Assembly: GCA_051875715.1 (NCBI GenBank)
Contig: JBJEHD010000057.1
Coordinates: forward strand, 1 to 50,024
Reading direction: 5' to 3'
DNA: 50,024 nucleotides
DNA from: DYCT01 sp051875715
GTDB taxonomy: Bacteria; Bacteroidota; Bacteroidia; Bacteroidales; Bacteroidaceae
In this document: positions 44,746-50,024 of the stretch, piece by piece
How positions within the stretch are numbered: position 1 is the stretch's first letter
Layout: every line of letters starts with the position of its first letter
Made by a program: the position numbers and the translations under genes
The notes under the pieces: generated by a model
Databases searched by the model: none
Told to the model about the DNA's origin: nothing
What the model saw: only the letters and a program-made list of their open reading frames with translations

Positions 44746-46662
44746 TTAGTCGTTCAAATTCAATTTCACACCTCCCGGTATCTTGATGCGGATGTTATCC
44801 AACTTCAAGGTCTGGTTCTGGTTGAGCGGCAGGTTCTGGAACTCGGGATAGCCCATGTTGGAGGCCTCGATGCGCAACTTCAACCCATCCAGACGGCGCA
44901 TGGCACCTTCCTTCTTGAGCGTCAGGTCCACCTTCAGTTCGCTGGCCTTCGGTGTTGAGCCGTCACCCTGCAGGCCATTGCCCGGAGCAATCACTGCGAT
45001 GTCGGACACCTCGATGTCACTGATGGTGTTACCTTCCGCATCAACCGGCGTGGCATGGAGTTTCATAGCCAACGGAATCTTATTCAGTGCCTGCATCACG
45101 ATTTCTACCTTTTTCACTTCGATGTCGTTGTCGGCAATGTCTTCGTTCCATCCGTCGATGGAATCACGATAAACGATGTTCAGTTTCTCGCCGAAAGCCA
45201 ACGGAGCGTTCACCTGATAACTGGTCTCCACATGGAAAGTCTGTCCCAACTGGAAGTCGTACACCTTCGGCAACACCTTGGCTTCGATATCTGTCAGCGT
45301 GATTTCGTCGGGGATGGTCTCAATCACATCGTTCAGGTTCTCTACCTTCACGTTCACCTCACCCTTCGAAGTGTCGGCTCCCGTCCCCTGGCGAGAAAGG
45401 CAAATGGTGGTGGTAGAGTTCCCTTTGATGAGGATGGCGTTTGCCGTTTCAGCATCGGCCAATTCCTTACCGATGGCTACAGTCTTCAGCAGGGCATTGC
45501 CTTTGTACGATCTCAGTGAGCCCTTGATGTTCACGTCGACCGGTGCCTCATTGCGGATGGTCAAGAAAATTTTCGGGTTCGTGAGGTCCATCTTCACCTC
45601 GTCGTCGGCAAGGAAATCGGGCAGATTGTCGAACGAAACCGGGTCGACTGTCACGTCGATATCCGGGTCAACCACACCTTCCACCTCTGTGATACGGAAC
45701 TTCACTGCACTATTTTCATCGCCAATGACGATGTCGGTGTGCAGTTTCATCGCGATGTCCTCGGTAATGGCTATATCCTGTTCCGAAGACTTCAGCAGGA
45801 CGGTACCGGCAATCACCAACTCGTCGTTGATGTAGAGTTTCTTGTACGAACTGTTATTGGGCAGGATACCCTGACCGGACTTCAGTTGGTCGAAGGCAAG
45901 TTCCTCTACCAGCAAGGGGATTTCCAAACCTTTCGCATCCGTAATGGCCTGTGCACTCACGAACGAAAGTACATCGTAGTGGGAAGCCTGTCCGGATATG
46001 GATGCCGGCATCGTAGTGGCAGCAGCCAACTTATATGCATTCTCCATGCCCAGTTCTTTTAAGCGAGCCTCGTCCAGTTTGGCATTCAAGAACTTCGGGA
46101 TATACACCCGGAAGTCATCCTTCAGATTCAGTTTCTTCACATTGTTTCCCGTGCGGTCGAAATAGATTTTAGCTACCACAGCAATCACCTTTTCCGGACG
46201 GGCGGTCACAATCCGCACGATGTCCAAAGGCACTTCGTCGTTCGTGATAGACAGTTCCGAAGGGTCACCGTCAATGACAGATTCCGCTTCGCCGGTCGCG
46301 CTCAGAACGGCCATAGGGAAATTCAGCGATGACAACACCTGTTGCGAGGTGACATCGCGCACATCGACTGCACTGACATTGACAGTCGAGTTCGAGCCCG
46401 TACCGTCCTTGCGCAAGGCGTACCAACCGTCCTTATCCGCCTGGATGATGTTATCCGGGTCAGACTCGTCCAAATCAAACACGTCCTTCAGCGTAATCTC
46501 TTCGGTGTTGCAGCCCGGAAGAGTCAGATCACCTCCAACTTGGATTGTCAAGTCTACATCTTTGCTCAAATCATAGTCGTTGTCCACACAAGCAGACAAG
46601 GCCAATGAGAATACACATACGTTCAGCGCCGTATGAAACACATTTTTTCTTCGCATAAGCAT
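44746..46662 (-). CDS. Large lipoprotein, unknown function
   Basis: The 638-residue protein has a lipoprotein signal (lipobox ALSAC, Cys25; Met3 at 46656 is an alternative start) followed by VDNDYDLSKDVDLTIQVGGDLTLPG. The rest is beta-rich, rich in Asp, Val and Thr, with repeated segments such as DIEVSDIAVIAPGNG and VDVNIKGSLRSYKG that suggest stacked Ig-like domains. No enzymatic motif is seen. It is probably anchored to the outer membrane and works with the DUF5723 barrel protein encoded immediately downstream. Confidence 0.75.
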   Translation of the reverse strand: MLMRRKNVFHTALNVCVFSLALSACVDNDYDLSKDVDLTIQVGGDLTLPGCNTEEITLKDVFDLDESDPDNIIQADKDGWYALRKDGTGSNSTVNVSAVDVRDVTSQQVLSSLNFPMAVLSATGEAESVIDGDPSELSITNDEVPLDIVRIVTARPEKVIAVVAKIYFDRTGNNVKKLNLKDDFRVYIPKFLNAKLDEARLKELGMENAYKLAAATTMPASISGQASHYDVLSFVSAQAITDAKGLEIPLLVEELAFDQLKSGQGILPNNSSYKKLYINDELVIAGTVLLKSSEQDIAITEDIAMKLHTDIVIGDENSAVKFRITEVEGVVDPDIDVTVDPVSFDNLPDFLADDEVKMDLTNPKIFLTIRNEAPVDVNIKGSLRSYKGNALLKTVAIGKELADAETANAILIKGNSTTTICLSRQGTGADTSKGEVNVKVENLNDVIETIPDEITLTDIEAKVLPKVYDFQLGQTFHVETSYQVNAPLAFGEKLNIVYRDSIDGWNEDIADNDIEVKKVEIVMQALNKIPLAMKLHATPVDAEGNTISDIEVSDIAVIAPGNGLQGDGSTPKASELKVDLTLKKEGAMRRLDGLKLRIEASNMGYPEFQNLPLNQNQTLKLDNIRIKIPGGVKLNLND

Positions 46663-46983
46663 TGTAGTTCTGGATTATTAATATTGATTTCGTTGTTACT
46701 GTCATTCATTCTCCGCGTCCGTAACGTTTCCCAAATCGTCGTGTTTCCTCTTCTGCCGTTCTGTCGCTCCTTCCGTCGATTTGCTCGTCAGCGCGTTGCT
46801 ATTTCTATATTTTTTTGCAAATATATGTTTTTCTTTATATTCAATGGCAGATTCCACTCTTTTTGTTTTATTTTCTTCGCAATTCTTTCACGTCACAAGG
46901 CTTTTCCCTACCTTTGCCACCAAGTTGTAAAGCACAGACGCTCTCTGCAACTTGTCCAAAGGTCAACTAAATTAAAAAAGTAT
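46663..46983. other. Divergent region between the lipoprotein gene and purL
   Basis: This AT-rich 321-base region contains the purL promoter and, on the minus strand, a weak box TATATTTG (46825-46818) that may serve the lipoprotein gene. No small gene or RNA structure is evident. Confidence 0.5.
46886..46916 (+). promoter_or_regulatory. Promoter of purL
   Basis: TTTC (46886-46889) is followed after 19 bases by TACCTTTG (46909-46916), a near-perfect Bacteroidetes promoter. The leader to the ATG at 46984 is about 60 bases, A-rich and without a Shine-Dalgarno. No riboswitch is apparent. Confidence 0.75.
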
Positions 46984-49900
46984 ATGATTCTTTTTTTCAG
47001 AACCCCTTCAACGAGTGTGATTGCCGTAGAGGTCGATCACGAACTTCCCCAAGAAGACATGCAAAAGTTGTGCTGGCTGTTCGGCGAAGCCCGGCCCGAA
47101 GACCGGGCCAACCTGCAAGGATGCTTTGTCGGCCCGCGCAAAGAAATGATTACGCCCTGGAGCACCAATGCCGTAGAAATCACCCAGAACATGGGTCTGA
47201 GCGGCATCGCCCGCATCGAGGAATACTTCCCCGTAGAGGATGAGAACGCCGACTACGACCCGATGTTGCAACGGATGTACAAGGGACTGGACGACCAGGT
47301 GTTCACCACCAACCGCCAGCCCGAACCGATTGTCTTCATCGAGGACCTGGCCGCCTACAACGAGCAGGAAGGCCTGGCACTCTCGCAAGAAGAGATGGAC
47401 TACCTGTTCCGGGTAGAAAAGGAACTGGGCCGCAAACTGACGGACTCCGAGGTGTTCGGTTTCGCCCAAATCAACTCCGAGCACTGCCGGCACAAGATTT
47501 TCGGCGGCACCTTCATCATCGACGGCAAGGAGATGGAGTCGTCGCTCTTCCAACTCATCAAGAAGACGACCGCCGAGAACCCCAATAAAATCATCTCGGC
47601 CTACAAAGACAACGTGGCCTTTGCCGAGGGTCCGGTCATCGAACAGTTTGCGCCGGCCGACCACTCCAAGCCCGACTATTTCCAGGTGAAAGACGTGAAA
47701 AGCGTCATCTCGCTGAAAGCCGAGACACACAACTTCCCCACCACGGTGGAACCCTTCAACGGCGCATCGACCGGCACGGGCGGTGAAATCCGCGACCGCA
47801 TGGGCGGCGGAAAAGGCTCGATGCCGATTGCCGGAACAGCCGTCTACATGACCTCCTACCCCCGCACCGACGAAGGACGTGAATGGGAGGAACTGCTGCC
47901 GGTGCGCAAATGGCTGTATCAGACACCGGAACAAATCCTCATCAAGGCCTCGAACGGAGCCTCGGACTTCGGCAACAAGTTCGGCCAACCGCTCATCTGC
48001 GGTTCGGTGCTGACCTTCGAACACCAGGAAAACGACACCACATACGGCTACGACAAGGTTATCATGCTGGCCGGCGGCGTGGGTTACGGAACACAACGCG
48101 ACTGCCTGAAGGGCAAACCGGCCACCGGCAACAAGATTGTCGTGATGGGTGGCGACAACTACCGCATCGGCCTGGGCGGCGGCTCGGTTTCGTCGGTCGA
48201 CACCGGACGCTACAGCAGCGGCATCGAACTGAACGCCGTGCAACGCGCCAACGCCGAGATGCAGAAACGTGCCTACAACGTGGTGCGTGCCCTGTGTGAG
48301 GAAGACAGCAACCCGGTGGTGTCCATCCACGACCACGGATCGGCCGGACACGTCAACTGCCTGTCCGAACTGGTGGAGGAGAACGGCGGACTGATTCACA
48401 TGGACCAACTGCCCATCGGCGACAAGACCCTCTCGGCCAAGGAAATCATTGCCAACGAATCGCAAGAGCGCATGGGCCTGCTCATCCAGGAAGAAGCCAT
48501 CGAGCACGTACGGAAGGTGGCCGAACGCGAACGCGCCCCGATGTACGTGGTGGGTGAAACGACCGGCGACGGCCGCTTCGCCTTCGAACAGGCCGACGGC
48601 GTACGACCGTTCGACCTGGCCGTCGACCAGATGTTCGGCTCGTCGCCGAAGACCTTCATGGTGGACAAGACGGTGGAACGGCATTACACCATGCCGACCT
48701 ATGACACCGCCCAACTGCACGAATATCTCACCCGCGTACTGCAACTGGAGGCCGTGGCCTGCAAGGACTGGCTGACCAACAAGGTGGACCGTTCCGTGAC
48801 CGGCAAAGTGGCCCGCCAGCAATGCCAAGGCGAACTGCAACTGCCGCTGAGCGACTGCGGCGTGGTGGCCCTGGACTACCGGGGCGTACGCGGCATCGCC
48901 ACTTCGCTGGGACACGCCCCGCAGGCCGCACTGGCCAACCCGGCCGCCGGTTCGGTGCTGTCGGTATCGGAAGCCCTGACCAACCTGGTGTGGGCACCGC
49001 TGGCCGAAGGACTGGACAGCGTATCGCTCTCGGCCAACTGGATGTGGCCCTGCCGCTCGCAAGAGGGCGAAGACGCCCGCCTCTACGAAGCCGTCAAGGC
49101 CCTGTCGGACTTCTGCTGCTCGCTGCAAATCAATGTGCCCACGGGTAAGGACTCCCTGTCCATGACCCAGAAATACCCCAACGGCGAAAAGGTCATCTCG
49201 CCGGGAACGGTCATCGTATCGGCCGGAGGCGAAGTGTCGGACATCAAGAAGGTGGTTTCGCCCGTCATGGTGAACGACCCGCACTCGACGTTCTACCACA
49301 TCGACTTCAGTTTCGACCACCTGCGCCTAGGAGGCTCGGCCTTCGCCCAGTCGCTGAACAAGGTCGGCGACGACGTGCCTACCGTACAGAACCCGGAATA
49401 CTTCCGCGACGCCTTCCTGGCCGTACAGGAACTGGTGAACAAGGGCCTGATCCTGGCCGGACACGACATCTCGGCCGGCGGACTCATCACGACCCTGCTG
49501 GAAATGTGCTTCGCCAACATGGAGGGCGGTATGGAAATCAGCCTCAACAAGATAAAGGAAGACGACCTCGTCAAGATTCTGTTTGCCGAAAATCCGGGTG
49601 TTGTCATCCAGGTGAGCGACAAGCGTAAGGAAGAGGTGAAGAAGATTCTGGAAGACGCAGGCATCGGCTACGTCAAACTGGGCAAGCCGACCGACGAACG
49701 CCACATCCTCGTGTCGAAAGGCGACGCCACCTACCAGTTCGGCATCGACTACATGCGCGAGGTATGGTATGCCTCGTCGTACCTGCTCGACCGCAAGCAA
49801 TCGTTCAACGGATGTGCCAAGAAGCGTTTCGAGAACTACAAGATGCAACCGCTGGAATGGGCCTTCATGCCATCGTTCACCGGCAAACTGTCGCAATACG

Positions 49901-50024
49901 GCATCGACCCCGACCGCCGCACCCCCAGCGGGACGCGGGCGGCCATCATCCGCGAAAAAGGCACCAACGGCGAACGCGAAATGGCCTATGCCCTCTACCT
50001 GGCCGGCTTCGACGTGAAGGACGT
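46984..50024 (+). CDS. purL: Phosphoribosylformylglycinamidine synthase, partial
   Basis: The gene runs off the right edge after 1013 codons; the long form is about 1240 residues. It starts MILFFRTPSTSVIAVEV. Visible motifs are INSEHCRHKIFGG (about 160-172), ETHNFPTTVEPFNGASTGTGG (about 246-266), IHDHGSAGHVNC, VPTGKDSLSM and AGHDISAGGLIT. The start of the C-terminal glutaminase (TPSGTRAAIIREKGTNGERE, near 980) is present, so synthetase and glutaminase are fused as in Gram-negative PurL. The enzyme converts FGAR, glutamine and ATP to FGAM in purine synthesis. Confidence 0.97.
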   Translation, partial: MILFFRTPSTSVIAVEVDHELPQEDMQKLCWLFGEARPEDRANLQGCFVGPRKEMITPWSTNAVEITQNMGLSGIARIEEYFPVEDENADYDPMLQRMYKGLDDQVFTTNRQPEPIVFIEDLAAYNEQEGLALSQEEMDYLFRVEKELGRKLTDSEVFGFAQINSEHCRHKIFGGTFIIDGKEMESSLFQLIKKTTAENPNKIISAYKDNVAFAEGPVIEQFAPADHSKPDYFQVKDVKSVISLKAETHNFPTTVEPFNGASTGTGGEIRDRMGGGKGSMPIAGTAVYMTSYPRTDEGREWEELLPVRKWLYQTPEQILIKASNGASDFGNKFGQPLICGSVLTFEHQENDTTYGYDKVIMLAGGVGYGTQRDCLKGKPATGNKIVVMGGDNYRIGLGGGSVSSVDTGRYSSGIELNAVQRANAEMQKRAYNVVRALCEEDSNPVVSIHDHGSAGHVNCLSELVEENGGLIHMDQLPIGDKTLSAKEIIANESQERMGLLIQEEAIEHVRKVAERERAPMYVVGETTGDGRFAFEQADGVRPFDLAVDQMFGSSPKTFMVDKTVERHYTMPTYDTAQLHEYLTRVLQLEAVACKDWLTNKVDRSVTGKVARQQCQGELQLPLSDCGVVALDYRGVRGIATSLGHAPQAALANPAAGSVLSVSEALTNLVWAPLAEGLDSVSLSANWMWPCRSQEGEDARLYEAVKALSDFCCSLQINVPTGKDSLSMTQKYPNGEKVISPGTVIVSAGGEVSDIKKVVSPVMVNDPHSTFYHIDFSFDHLRLGGSAFAQSLNKVGDDVPTVQNPEYFRDAFLAVQELVNKGLILAGHDISAGGLITTLLEMCFANMEGGMEISLNKIKEDDLVKILFAENPGVVIQVSDKRKEEVKKILEDAGIGYVKLGKPTDERHILVSKGDATYQFGIDYMREVWYASSYLLDRKQSFNGCAKKRFENYKMQPLEWAFMPSFTGKLSQYGIDPDRRTPSGTRAAIIREKGTNGEREMAYALYLAGFDVKD

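Overview
The window reads as a chromosome segment of a fairly GC-rich member of the Bacteroidales. The evidence is a one-protein hybrid two-component regulator of the HTCS type, a long-form PurL, Bacteroidetes-type promoters (TTTG, about 19-20 bases, TAnnTTTG), A-rich leaders with few Shine-Dalgarno sites, and several secreted proteins ending in type IX secretion (T9SS) C-terminal domains. Species cannot be read from this sequence alone.

Region 1 (about 245-26880) is a glycosaminoglycan (GAG) locus built around the HTCS regulator at 10394-14473. To its left, on the minus strand, are a beta-propeller/PL8 lyase with a T9SS tail, a chondroitinase-ABC-type PL8 lyase and a GH95 alpha-L-fucosidase-like enzyme. 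To its right, on the plus strand, are a GH88 unsaturated glucuronyl hydrolase, a PL12 heparinase III-type lyase, a second chondroitinase-type PL8 with a T9SS-like tail, a serine-type S1 sulfatase, an uncharacterised PHP-fold lipoprotein, a ROK sugar kinase and an MFS sugar porter. The order suggests surface cleavage by T9SS-exported PL8 enzymes, periplasmic cleavage by PL8, PL12, GH88 and the sulfatase, then inner-membrane uptake and phosphorylation of the amino sugar. No SusC/SusD pair is present, and heparan-type and chondroitin-type enzymes share one locus. Both are unusual for a Bacteroidales GAG locus.

The GAG locus is bracketed by inverted copies of a 48-bp repeat (3-50 and 26951-26998, one mismatch). 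The right copy is one arm of an imperfect, nested inverted repeat of about 164 bp that looks like a MITE. Next comes an AT-richer AAA/DUF4143 ATPase gene on the minus strand, probably acquired separately.

Region 2 (28635-29769) holds lpxH and a small SufT-like DUF59 gene. Region 3 (29946-39365) holds three large T9SS cargo proteins that share an Ig/BACON-like module; two of their promoters carry an identical TAACATTGC box. Region 4 (39793-46662) holds a DUF4954 protein translationally coupled to HflX, then a DUF5723 outer-membrane protein and a lipoprotein. Region 5 (46984 to the window end) is purL, cut by the window edge.

Four intergenic tandem-repeat clusters with unrelated sequences but units of 22, 33, 21 and 11/22 bp each lie just 3' of a minus-strand gene. 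They are the most puzzling non-coding signal here. No tRNA, rRNA, CRISPR array or transposase gene was recognised.
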